From assembly GCA_020634235.1 (NCBI GenBank), contig JACKCB010000002.1:372001-436000 (forward strand): a DNA stretch of 64,000 nucleotides. The letters are read 5' to 3'. Of this stretch, positions 7,725 to 15,061 are shown one piece after another (position 1 is the first letter of the stretch; each line of letters begins with the position of its first letter). The stretch is from Ardenticatenaceae bacterium. GTDB taxonomy: Bacteria > Chloroflexota > Anaerolineae > Promineifilales > Promineifilaceae. A program made the position numbers and the translations under genes. The notes beneath the pieces are model-generated. The model worked only from the letters and a program-made list of their open reading frames with translations, ran no database searches and was not told the origin of the DNA.

Positions 7725-9008
7725 ATGCACATCCTCCACCTGAACACCACCGCCCATGCCGGCGGCGCGGCGCGGGCCATGTACCGGCTGCACCAGGGCT
7801 TGCAGCAGCAGGGCCACCACTCGGCCATCGTCGCCCGCCTCAACAACGGCCTGGCCGACCCCAACGTACACGAGCTGGCCACCCTCACCCGCCCCCAACA
7901 CCGGCCGGGTGACCGCCTCCTCACCCCGGCCGGGCGCATCGCCGAACTCAGCCTGGGGCTGCCCCGCTGGGCCTACCCCTACAGCCACTACCTCCCCCAC
8001 ACCGACCTCTTCCGCCAGGCCGACGTGCTAAACCTGCACAACCTGCCCGGCGGCTACTTCAACTACCGCCTGCTGCCCCAACTGACCGCCGCCAAACCCA
8101 CCGTCTGGACCCTGCACGATATGTGGCCGCTCACCGGCCACTGCGCCTACGCCTACGACTGTGAACGCTGGCGCACCGGCTGCCACCACTGCCCCCTGCT
8201 GCGCCGCGCCAACCACGACCTGGTAGAACCCCGCCCCACCTGGCGCGATCTCTCCCGGCCGGGTTGGCAGCAAAAAGCCCACCTCTACCGCCAATCCCGC
8301 CTGACCGTGGTCGCCCCCTCCCGCTGGCTGCAAGGGCTGGCCCAGCAAAGCATCCTCGGCCCGGCCGCGCCCATCCACTTCATCCCCCACGGCATCGATT
8401 TGGACCTGTTCCGGCCGGGCGACCAGGCCGCCGCCCGCCACCGCCTGGGCCTGCCGGCCGCGGCCAGCGTCCTTTTCTTCTCTGCCCAACTCACCGGCAG
8501 CAGGCGCAAAGGGCTGGCCGAACTGCTGGCCGCCCTGGCCCAACTCCCCCCGGCCGGGGCCACCGACCCACCCACCTGGCTGCTGACCATCGGCGAAACC
8601 GGCGCAGTGGCCCACCTGGGCGGCCAATACCACCTGCGCGAACTGGGCTACCTCAGCGACGAAGCGCGCATCCGCGACTGCTACGTGGCCGCCGACCTCT
8701 TCGTCTTCCCCACCCGCGCCGACAATCAGCCGCTGGTGCTGCTGGAGGCCCTGGCCTGCGGCACCCCCGCCGTCTCCTTTGCCGTGGGCGGCGTGCCAGA
8801 GATGGTGCGCGAAGGAGAGACCGGACTGCTGGCCCCGGCCGGGGACCCGGCCGGGTTGGCCCACGCCATCCACACCCTGCTGCACAACCCCACCCTGCGC
8901 CACCGCCTGGCCCACACCAGCCGCCACATCGCCACCACCGAATACGACCTCAAACTACAAGTCGCCCGCTACGAAGCCCTCTACAAAGACCTGCTGCCCA
9001 ATGCCTGA
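7725..9008 (+). CDS. Glycosyltransferase, GT4/GT-B type
   Basis: A 427-residue GT-B glycosyltransferase of the WcaC/WcaL-like branch. The N-terminus HILHLNTTAHAGGAARAMYRL is the typical glycine-rich start, with WTLHDMWPLTGHCAY in the N-domain and a short cysteine-containing loop after it. The C-domain has the nucleotide-sugar part, including FVFPTRADNQPLVLLEALACGTP (E-x7-E motif) and VREGETGLLAPAGDPAGLA. It transfers a sugar from an activated donor to the growing polysaccharide at the inner membrane face. It begins 6 nt after the upstream fusion gene and is the last gene before the repeat-rich interruption. Confidence 0.88.
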   Translation: MHILHLNTTAHAGGAARAMYRLHQGLQQQGHHSAIVARLNNGLADPNVHELATLTRPQHRPGDRLLTPAGRIAELSLGLPRWAYPYSHYLPHTDLFRQADVLNLHNLPGGYFNYRLLPQLTAAKPTVWTLHDMWPLTGHCAYAYDCERWRTGCHHCPLLRRANHDLVEPRPTWRDLSRPGWQQKAHLYRQSRLTVVAPSRWLQGLAQQSILGPAAPIHFIPHGIDLDLFRPGDQAAARHRLGLPAAASVLFFSAQLTGSRRKGLAELLAALAQLPPAGATDPPTWLLTIGETGAVAHLGGQYHLRELGYLSDEARIRDCYVAADLFVFPTRADNQPLVLLEALACGTPAVSFAVGGVPEMVREGETGLLAPAGDPAGLAHAIHTLLHNPTLRHRLAHTSRHIATTEYDLKLQVARYEALYKDLLPNA

Positions 9009-9274
9009 TTTGTTGGCCGGCATTCCCCATTCGCTGCCCCCCTCCCACCACGGGTAGGGGCGGGACGGCGCGGGTACATGCCGGCCCTACAGAACCACCG
9101 CTTCTCCGCGCCGTCTCGCCCGCCCAGCGGCCACCCACCACGGGCGAGACAGGCGGGAGCCAACCTCTCCCTTCATGGCCCACATCGTTTCCCGCCTGTC
9201 CCGCCCCTACCACGCGCCGTCTCGCCCCCAACGACGATGACACCTCGACGCCCCCCTCTCTAGCACGCCACGCG
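9009..9274. other. Non-coding stretch with inverted repeat and short dispersed repeat
   Basis: No convincing gene. Positions 9012-9047 (36 bp) recur at 10649-10684 with a single mismatch. A perfect 14-bp inverted repeat pairs 9053-9066 with 9198-9211 (GGTAGGGGCGGGAC and its complement), which could fold a long-range stem over about 130 nt. The stretch leads directly into the left copy of the 1.37-kb duplication. Confidence 0.6.
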
Positions 9275-9405
9275 CCCAACGTGCTTCAGCACGTTGCTGG
9301 CCACGGCAGCGCGGTCCCGCTTGCCGCAGCGGGCGGCGCGAAAGGCCCAATAGAGGTTGGCGAAGGTGTGGATGTGCGGGTAGAGGTTTTTGTAGGTTTT
9401 CATCA

Positions 9406-9468
9406 AGTGCCAGGCACGGGGCGCCAGGTTTGGGGCAAACTACAGCTCTTTGCCCCGTGCCTGGCACT
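9406..9468. repeat. 17-bp inverted repeat containing the GTGCCWGGCAC element
   Basis: Arms 9406-9422 (AGTGCCAGGCACGGGGC) and 9452-9468 are perfect reverse complements separated by 29 nt. They lie just downstream (on the minus strand) of the FGE-like gene, so the structure could end its transcript. The core GTGCC(A/T)GGCAC recurs at 11817-11879 and twice around 29417-29482, so it is a dispersed repeat. Confidence 0.6.
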
Positions 9469-9524
9469 GCCAAGACCCCCCGCAGAAGAAGATCAGAAAT
9501 ACCAGAATTCAGAAGCCCAGAAAT

Positions 9525-10409
9525 TCATTCTCCTGGGGCAGAGACGCACCGGAAGCCGAGGTCGCTGAACCCGCCCGACGGGGTGCCGCCGCCCCGGTCC
9601 GCGGCGCGCAGGGAGTCCCAATCGGGGCCCCAGCCGCCCCCGCGCACCACCTTGTACGTGCCCGTCTCCGGCCCTGGTGGGTTGCTGTAAGGTGAACTAC
9701 TGTAATAGCTGTCATCATACCAGTCATTCACCCATTCCCACACATTTCCCGCCATATCCAGCGCTTTATACTGGCTGGCCCCGGCCGGGTAGCTGCCCAC
9801 TTCGCTGGTGTCGCCAACGCAAAATGAACCGGTAGCATAGTCGAAGCCGTTCGCCAGCGTGCAGTTCGGAGTCTGGTCACCCCATGGGTAAGCCCGCACC
9901 GTCGTGCCCCGCGCCGCCTTCTCCCACTCCGCCTCCGTAGGCAGCCGCTTGCCCGCCCAGGCACAGTAATCAGTGGCATCGTACCAGGAAACGTACAACA
10001 CCGGATAGTCAGCATAAGTCGGGTTGTCGTAGTAGGAAGGTCGGGTGTAGGATGAGTTGCGCAGCGGCGGGTCGCACGCCCCACCGGCCACGCATTGGGC
10101 GTATTGGGCGTTGGTCACTTCCGTGCTGTCAATGTAGTAAGCGTCCAGGTACACCACATGCAACGGCAGTTCGTCGGAAGAGTAGCATTGCCAGCCCCCA
10201 TTGTGCGCCGGGTTGCAGCCCATCTGGAACTCCCCGGCCGGCACATACACCATCCCATCGGGCGCCACCTCACGCCCCAGCAGCGGTAAATACACCTCAT
10301 TCATCCCCCGTTCGGCCGCCCCGGCCGGGACACGCCCTGCCCACAAAACCAGCAGCACCATACTCAACCCCACCAAACCCAATAAAACATTACGTCTTAA
10401 TGTCTTCAT
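9525..10409 (-). CDS. Secreted FGE-sulfatase (SUMF1)-domain protein, copy 1
   Basis: A 294-residue protein with an N-terminal signal peptide (LLGLVGLSMVLLVLWAGRVPAGA). From about residue 50 it has a formylglycine-generating-enzyme-like domain: DGMVYVPAGEFQMG, LDAYYIDSTEVTNAQYAQCV, PVLYVSWYDATDYCAWAGKRLPTEAEWE in pieces, AGNVWEWVNDWYD, VVRGGGWG and the terminal GFRCV. Most secreted relatives act in substrate binding or as hydrolase-like proteins rather than as true FGE, so activity is open. The encoded protein is identical to the one at 11936-12820. It faces against the flanking glycosyltransferase genes and interrupts the operon. A TATAAT -10 sits about 100 bp upstream of its start (10507-10512, minus strand). 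Confidence 0.88.
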   Translation of the reverse strand: MKTLRRNVLLGLVGLSMVLLVLWAGRVPAGAAERGMNEVYLPLLGREVAPDGMVYVPAGEFQMGCNPAHNGGWQCYSSDELPLHVVYLDAYYIDSTEVTNAQYAQCVAGGACDPPLRNSSYTRPSYYDNPTYADYPVLYVSWYDATDYCAWAGKRLPTEAEWEKAARGTTVRAYPWGDQTPNCTLANGFDYATGSFCVGDTSEVGSYPAGASQYKALDMAGNVWEWVNDWYDDSYYSSSPYSNPPGPETGTYKVVRGGGWGPDWDSLRAADRGGGTPSGGFSDLGFRCVSAPGE

Positions 10410-10721
10410 TCCCTAAACCTCCCATATTCATACGCCCAACGGCGCAACACAAAACTCACCATCCAGGGAAATCATTCCCGCCCCGCCAACGCGGCTGCCG
10501 CTGCTCATTATAGCACTCCTGCTGCGTGTTCCATGCTCCCTTTCCCATCAACCAGCGTTCCCCGTTGCTTACTGAATGCTGACTGTTGCCCAACGTGCTT
10601 CAGCACGTTTCCCCCCTTTAGCCACCGATTTCAATCGGTGGCATCCTCGTTGGCCGGCATTCCCCGTTCGCTGCCCCCCTCCCATCTATGGTCTCGCCGT
10701 AACGCTAATTCTCGTACGCTT
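10410..10721. other. Repeat-bearing intergenic region between FGE-like gene and toxin gene
   Basis: No gene is seen. It holds a minus-strand -10 (TATAAT, 10507-10512) for the FGE-like gene, with no convincing -35. It also has the palindrome AACGTGCT-TC-AGCACGTT near 10592-10609, the palindrome CCACCGATT-TC-AATCGGTGG (10622-10641), and the second copy of the 36-bp repeat (10649-10684). The repeat unit ends at 10647, before the 3' end of the PIN toxin gene. Confidence 0.6.
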
Positions 10722-11162
10722 CTACAACTCTTCTAACCTCGCCAAAAAATCACGCACAGTGATGATGGGAATGTCAGCGTAACTTTCCAGGTCAAGCAGA
10801 TGTCTATCACCACTGACTATGAAATCAGCCCGGCCATCAATCGCACAGGCCAATATCCGCTCATCATCAGGATCGTCCAGGATGACGCCCGACGTGTCAG
10901 CCAAACCATCCACCAGGAGACCATTCTTTTGCAACAACAGGATGAGGTCAGCGATGTCTTCATCGGTTATTCGATACTTGCGGCGAATCCGGTCATAATT
11001 CAATGTGTGACGAATCTCCGCGACGATAGCCGGTGACACGAGCAAAACAAACTTTCGTTCTCGCCAGGCTTGCATCGCTTGCGCTGGCAATCCTCTCTTC
11101 ACCAGGACACTACTGACAAAAAGGTTCGTATCCAAGACAACACGCCACATCTTAGCCCGCAT
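10722..11162 (-). CDS. PIN-domain toxin (VapC-like ribonuclease)
   Basis: A 146-residue PIN-domain protein of the 'PIN family toxin component' group. Acidic catalytic positions are visible in VVLDTNLF (Asp11), the ATPAIVAEI-like SPAIVAEIRHTL (Glu), DDPDDERILACA and IVSGDRHLL (Asp), the four-acid set that binds Mg2+ and cleaves RNA. The listed start overlaps the antitoxin gene by 11 nt; an internal ATG at 11150 would begin 1 nt after the antitoxin stop and is equally plausible. It lies between the two copies of the 1.37-kb duplication, in lower-GC DNA without the CCGGCCGG motif. Confidence 0.87.
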   Translation of the reverse strand: MRAKMWRVVLDTNLFVSSVLVKRGLPAQAMQAWRERKFVLLVSPAIVAEIRHTLNYDRIRRKYRITDEDIADLILLLQKNGLLVDGLADTSGVILDDPDDERILACAIDGRADFIVSGDRHLLDLESYADIPIITVRDFLARLEEL

Positions 11163-11436
11163 TCCGACTGGCGCGAACTGCAGCGACAGCTTCGCTTACA
11201 TCTTCGATCACCTCTTCTTCAGGCAAATCGGGTACGCGCTCCTTAAGCCTGTCTACAACCTGGAACAACGCCTCGCGTTCGGCAATCATTTGCTCGTAAA
11301 CATCTATCGGGATCATAGCCAGCATCGGCTTGCCCGATCGCTCCACAATAACAGTTTCCCCGCTGTAGTGAACGCGGCCAACCAGGTCAGCGAAATTATT
11401 CCGCGCTTCACGTGAACCTATCGTAATTGAATTCAT
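11152..11436 (-). CDS. Phd/YefM-family antitoxin
   Basis: A 94-residue protein whose N-terminal half is the Phd/YefM DNA-binding fold: ITIGSREARNNFADLVGRVH, ETVIVERSGKPMLAMIPIDVYEQM. The C-terminal half is an acidic, Ala-rich helix (PEEEVIEDVSEAVAAVRASR) that would wrap the PIN toxin. It neutralises the toxin and autoregulates the operon. The start ATG (11436-11434) is preceded on the minus strand by a GAGG ribosome-binding site, and a near-consensus promoter lies about 70 bp upstream. Antitoxin-first order and short overlap with the toxin are standard. Confidence 0.87.
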   Translation of the reverse strand: MNSITIGSREARNNFADLVGRVHYSGETVIVERSGKPMLAMIPIDVYEQMIAEREALFQVVDRLKERVPDLPEEEVIEDVSEAVAAVRASRNAG

Positions 11437-11685
11437 CGTTTACCTCATCACCGGTTCCTGTTACCAGTCTTGAAAGAGATCATCATAGACAACATTTCTG
11501 TCAGTATATGCAGAAGGCAGACTTGTGTCAACAGTGTTCATTGTGTACGCTTTAACCCAGCCGCGATATCCCAACCGCTCTGATGAAAACGCGATAGGGA
11601 TACCGCGGCTACAAAACCTGACGCGCTTCGCGGGGGATGCTGGGGGAGGACCCCCAGACCCCCGCAGAGGAAGATTTGACTGTTA
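11437..11685. other. Upstream region of the toxin-antitoxin operon with inverted repeat
   Basis: Besides the promoter, an imperfect 14-bp inverted repeat pairs 11559-11572 (AGCCGCGATATCCC) with 11597-11610 (one mismatch) across 24 nt. No gene is supported. The right copy of the duplication starts at about 11686. Confidence 0.5.
11503..11531 (-). promoter_or_regulatory. Strong sigma70-type promoter of the Phd/PIN operon
   Basis: On the minus strand, TTGACA (11531-11526), a 17-nt spacer and TATACT (11508-11503) precede the antitoxin start by about 67 nt. It is one of the best consensus promoters in the window. Confidence 0.75.
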
Positions 11686-11816
11686 CCCAACATGCGTCAG
11701 CACGTTGCTGGCCACGGCAGCGCAGTCCCGCTTGCCGCAGCGAGCAGCGCGAAAGGCCCAATAGAGATTGGCAAAGGTGTGGATGTGCGGGTAGAGGTTT
11801 TTGTAGGTTTTCATCA

Positions 11817-11879
11817 AGTGCCAGGCACGGGGCGCCAGGTTTGGGGCAAACTACAGCTCTTTGCCCCGTGCCTGGCACT
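11817..11879. repeat. 17-bp inverted repeat, second copy
   Basis: The counterpart of 9406-9468: arms 11817-11833 and 11863-11879 are perfect complements around a 29-nt loop, downstream of the second FGE-like gene on the minus strand. Confidence 0.6.
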
Positions 11880-11935
11880 GCCAAGACCCCCCGCAGAAGA
11901 AGATCAGAAATACCAGAAACCAGAAGCCCAGAAAT

Positions 11936-12820
11936 TCATTCTCCTGGGGCAGAGACGCACCGGAAGCCGAGGTCGCTGAACCCGCCCGACGGGGTGCCGC
12001 CGCCCCGGTCCGCGGCGCGCAGGGAGTCCCAATCGGGGCCCCAGCCGCCCCCGCGCACCACCTTGTACGTGCCCGTCTCCGGCCCTGGTGGGTTGCTGTA
12101 AGGTGAACTACTGTAATAGCTGTCATCATACCAGTCATTCACCCATTCCCACACATTTCCCGCCATATCCAGCGCTTTATACTGGCTGGCCCCGGCCGGG
12201 TAGCTGCCCACTTCGCTGGTGTCGCCAACGCAAAATGAACCGGTAGCATAGTCGAAGCCGTTCGCCAGCGTGCAGTTCGGAGTCTGGTCACCCCATGGGT
12301 AAGCCCGCACCGTCGTGCCCCGCGCCGCCTTCTCCCACTCCGCCTCCGTAGGCAGCCGCTTGCCCGCCCAGGCACAGTAATCAGTGGCATCGTACCAGGA
12401 AACGTACAACACCGGATAGTCAGCATAAGTCGGGTTGTCGTAGTAGGAAGGTCGGGTGTAGGATGAGTTGCGCAGCGGCGGGTCGCACGCCCCACCGGCC
12501 ACGCATTGGGCGTATTGGGCGTTGGTCACTTCCGTGCTGTCAATGTAGTAAGCGTCCAGGTACACCACATGCAACGGCAGTTCGTCGGAAGAGTAGCATT
12601 GCCAGCCCCCATTGTGCGCCGGGTTGCAGCCCATCTGGAACTCCCCGGCCGGCACATACACCATCCCATCGGGCGCCACCTCACGCCCCAGCAGCGGTAA
12701 ATACACCTCATTCATCCCCCGTTCGGCCGCCCCGGCCGGGACACGCCCTGCCCACAAAACCAGCAGCACCATACTCAACCCCACCAAACCCAATAAAACA
12801 TTACGTCTTAATGTCTTCAT
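11936..12820 (-). CDS. Secreted FGE-sulfatase (SUMF1)-domain protein, copy 2
   Basis: It encodes the same 294 residues as 9525-10409, with signal peptide and complete FGE-like domain. Both copies are intact and in the same orientation, with the same upstream TATAAT (12918-12923 on the minus strand) and downstream inverted repeat. Complete protein identity means the duplication is recent or kept uniform by gene conversion. The product is exported; its role is unknown. Proximity to sulfotransferases is suggestive, but these domains are rarely true sulfatase activators when secreted. Confidence 0.88.
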   Translation of the reverse strand: MKTLRRNVLLGLVGLSMVLLVLWAGRVPAGAAERGMNEVYLPLLGREVAPDGMVYVPAGEFQMGCNPAHNGGWQCYSSDELPLHVVYLDAYYIDSTEVTNAQYAQCVAGGACDPPLRNSSYTRPSYYDNPTYADYPVLYVSWYDATDYCAWAGKRLPTEAEWEKAARGTTVRAYPWGDQTPNCTLANGFDYATGSFCVGDTSEVGSYPAGASQYKALDMAGNVWEWVNDWYDDSYYSSSPYSNPPGPETGTYKVVRGGGWGPDWDSLRAADRGGGTPSGGFSDLGFRCVSAPGE

Positions 12821-13064
12821 TCCCTAAACCTCCCATATTCATACGCCCAACGGCGCAACACAAAACTCACCATCCAGGGAAATCATTCCCGCCCCGCCAA
12901 CGCGGCTGCCGCTGCTCATTATAGCACTCCTGCTGCGTGTTCCATGCTCCCTTTCCCATCAACCAGCGTTCCCCGTTGCTTACTGAATGCTGACTGTTAC
13001 CCAACGTGCTTCAGCACGTTTCCCCCCTTTAGCCACCGATTTCAATCGGTGGTATCCTATACCC

Positions 13065-13901
13065 ATGAACCCCACCCAGCCCAGCCAATGGCCGCGCCTC
13101 ACCATCGTCACCCCCTCCCTCAACCAGGGCGCAACCATCGAGCAGACCATCCAATCCGTCCTCGACCAGGGCTATCCCAACCTGGAATACTTCGTCATGG
13201 ACGGCGGCTCCACCGACGACACCGTGGCCATCCTGCGCCGCTACGACGCCCACCTGCACTGGCGCTCCGAGCCGGACGCCGGGCAGGCCCAGGCCATCAA
13301 CAAAGGGCTGCGCCAGGCCAGCGGCGACCTGCTGGCCTATATCAACGCCGACGATTACTACCTGCCCGGCGCCTTCCAGATCATCGCCATCACCCACCGC
13401 CAGGCCCCCCAACTGGGGCTGATCTACGGCGACTGCCTGGCCGTGTGGCAAGATGGCCGCGAAAAAGGGCTGATTCGCGGCCGCCCCTATGACCTGCGGC
13501 GCATCATCCGCCGCGGCGACTTCGTGCCCCAGCAGGCCGCCTTCTGGACCCGGACGGCCATGCAGCAAGCCGGCTGGTTCGACGAAAGCCTGCACCTGGC
13601 CCTGGACTACGACTACTTCATCCGCCTGGGCCAGGTCGCCCCGGCCGGGTACATCTCCCACACCCTGGCCTGCTTCCGTTTCACCCCCAACACCAAATCC
13701 GCCACCCAGGAAGCGCGCCACTGGCGCGAAACATTGGCCGTCAGCCAGCGCCACGGCCTGCGCCCCTGGATGGCCTGGTACTGGCTGCGCCGCCTGCGCC
13801 ACTACGGCCTGCGCGCCCTGCCCGCGCCCCTGCAAAGCCACCTGCGCCGCCGCCTCAACCGCCCCCAAGACGCCACCCTCACCCCGGACCAGGCGGCGTG
13901 A
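13065..13901 (+). CDS. Glycosyltransferase, GT2/GT-A type
   Basis: A 278-residue GT-A glycosyltransferase. TIVTPSLNQGATIEQTIQSV opens the domain, with VMDGGSTDDTVAIL at about residues 43-56 (nucleotide-binding Asp), AYINADDYYLPGAF near residue 95 (DxD-type metal site) and PQQAAFWTRTAM near residue 160. It is soluble, without membrane segments. The ATG at 13065 is the first codon after the duplicated block, so a native ribosome-binding site may have been lost. The longer in-frame ORF upstream lies in the repeat. It overlaps the next gene by 4 nt (GTGA). Confidence 0.87.
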   Translation: MNPTQPSQWPRLTIVTPSLNQGATIEQTIQSVLDQGYPNLEYFVMDGGSTDDTVAILRRYDAHLHWRSEPDAGQAQAINKGLRQASGDLLAYINADDYYLPGAFQIIAITHRQAPQLGLIYGDCLAVWQDGREKGLIRGRPYDLRRIIRRGDFVPQQAAFWTRTAMQQAGWFDESLHLALDYDYFIRLGQVAPAGYISHTLACFRFTPNTKSATQEARHWRETLAVSQRHGLRPWMAWYWLRRLRHYGLRALPAPLQSHLRRRLNRPQDATLTPDQAA

Positions 13902-15061
13902 AACCAGGCCGCGTGAAACCCACCCCCACCATCCTCTTTCTGGAAGCGCTGCCCACCATCGCCGGCGGGCAAAGCGTCCTGCTCAACCTGCTGCAAGGGC
14001 CGCTGCCCTTCACCCCCCACGTGCTGCTCCCCGGCCGGGGCCCCCTCAGCCACGCCCTGGAACAGCGCCACATCCCCTACCACCCCCAGCCCATGCAGCA
14101 GTACAGCCTGGTCCACAAAACCGGCCGCGACCGCCTGGCCTACGCCCTGGAACTGCCCCGCCTGGCCCTGGCCACCGCCCGGCTGGCCCGCCGCCTCAAC
14201 GCCCAACTCCTCTACGCCAACAGCAGCCGCGCCTTCCTCTGGGGCACCCTGGCCGCCCTGCTCAGCCGCCGCCCCATCCTCTGGCACGTCCACAACATCC
14301 TGGACGATGGCGGCACGCTGGCCCTGGTGCGCCAGGCCGGCCGCCTGCCCCACGTCCGCCGCCTCCTCTGCGTCTGCCAGGCGGCGCAGCAGCAGTTTCC
14401 CGGCCTGGCCCACAAGAGCGTCGTCCTCTACAACGGCATCGACCTCACCCGCCTGCGCCCCGACCCGGCCGGGGGCCAGACCACCCGCGCCAGCCTGCAC
14501 ATCCCCGCCGACCACCTCGTCGTCACCCTGGTCGGCGACCTCACCCCCCACAAAGGGCAAGACGTCCTGCTGGCCGCTGCCCAACAACTGCCCCCCGGCC
14601 GGGGCGTCACCCTGCTGCTCGTCGGCCAGGAGCGGCCCAACGACGAAAGCCGCGCCTTCGCCGCCCAACTGCGGGCCACCGCCGCCCAACTGCCCGCCCA
14701 CTGCCAGGCCCTCTTCACCGGCCAGCGCCACGACATGCCCCAACTATACAACGCCAGCGATGTCATCGTCGTGGCCGCCTTCGCCTCCGAGACAACCTCG
14801 CTGGCCTTGCAAGAAGGCATGGCCTGCGGCAAACCGGTCGTCGCCTCGCGCACCGGCGGCATCCCCGAACTCCTGCACGATGGGGTGAATGGCTTCCTCT
14901 ACCCCCCGCGTGACAGCCACGCCCTGGCCGCCCTGCTGCAAAAACTGCGCAGCGACCCGGCCGGGGCCGTTCCCCTCGCCACCCAGGCCCTGGCCACCGC
15001 TCAGCAGCGCTTTAGCCTCCCCCAAATGCAGCAGCAATGGCTGGCCCAGCTCAGCCTCTAG
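13898..15061 (+). CDS. Glycosyltransferase, GT4/GT-B type
   Basis: A 387-residue GT-B glycosyltransferase starting at GTG 13898, overlapping the previous stop; GTG 13913 after a short duplicated GCGTGAAACC is an alternative. N-domain: TILFLEALPTIAGGQSVLLN, then LLYANSSRAFLWGT and ILWHVHNI. C-domain: VTLVGDLTPHKGQDVLLAAA, the donor-site region NASDVIVVAAFASETTSLALQEGMACGKPVVASRTGGIPELL and GVNGFLYPPRD in separate blocks. It works with the GT2 enzyme upstream in building the polysaccharide. Its 3' end overlaps the convergent flippase gene by 4 nt. Confidence 0.88.
   Translation: MKPGRVKPTPTILFLEALPTIAGGQSVLLNLLQGPLPFTPHVLLPGRGPLSHALEQRHIPYHPQPMQQYSLVHKTGRDRLAYALELPRLALATARLARRLNAQLLYANSSRAFLWGTLAALLSRRPILWHVHNILDDGGTLALVRQAGRLPHVRRLLCVCQAAQQQFPGLAHKSVVLYNGIDLTRLRPDPAGGQTTRASLHIPADHLVVTLVGDLTPHKGQDVLLAAAQQLPPGRGVTLLLVGQERPNDESRAFAAQLRATAAQLPAHCQALFTGQRHDMPQLYNASDVIVVAAFASETTSLALQEGMACGKPVVASRTGGIPELLHDGVNGFLYPPRDSHALAALLQKLRSDPAGAVPLATQALATAQQRFSLPQMQQQWLAQLSL

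Larger units (their letters stand above)
9275..10647. repeat. Left copy of 1.37-kb direct repeat carrying an FGE-like gene
   Basis: This segment recurs at 11686-13058 with a constant offset of 2411 bp. Reading both copies side by side I find only about 11 differences, most in the first 95 bp. The unit begins with CCCAACGTGCTTCAGCACGTT and ends shortly after another copy of that same palindrome, followed by CCACCGATT-TC-AATCGGTGG at its far end. The palindromic bounds suggest the duplication arose through recombination or movement at dispersed small palindromic repeats. No transposase is present. Confidence 0.9.
11686..13058. repeat. Right copy of 1.37-kb direct repeat carrying an FGE-like gene
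   Basis: This matches 9275-10647 at a 2411-bp offset. Differences are concentrated in the first 95 bp, where six of seven are G in the left copy and A in the right. There is also a two-base change near 11917, one G/A at the right palindrome and one C/T near the end. The left bounding palindrome is partly decayed here (AACATGCGTCAGCACGTT). The right edge lies 7 bp before the ATG of the next glycosyltransferase, so the duplication probably replaced that gene's native upstream region. Confidence 0.9.

Noticed and set aside
9264..9695. Short duplicated open frames at the ends of the 1.37-kb repeats (also 11637-12106)
   Set aside because: They recur only because the DNA is duplicated. They run antisense to the FGE-like 3' end and an inverted repeat, without ribosome-binding sites.
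9525..12820. FGE-like proteins as sulfatase activators partnered with the sulfotransferases
   Set aside because: Both carry signal peptides and no sulfatase gene is in the window. Most exported members of this fold are not FGE, so the link is not claimed.
9275..13058. Duplication as an insertion sequence
   Set aside because: There is no transposase, and no target-site duplication could be identified at the ends; treated as a repeat instead.
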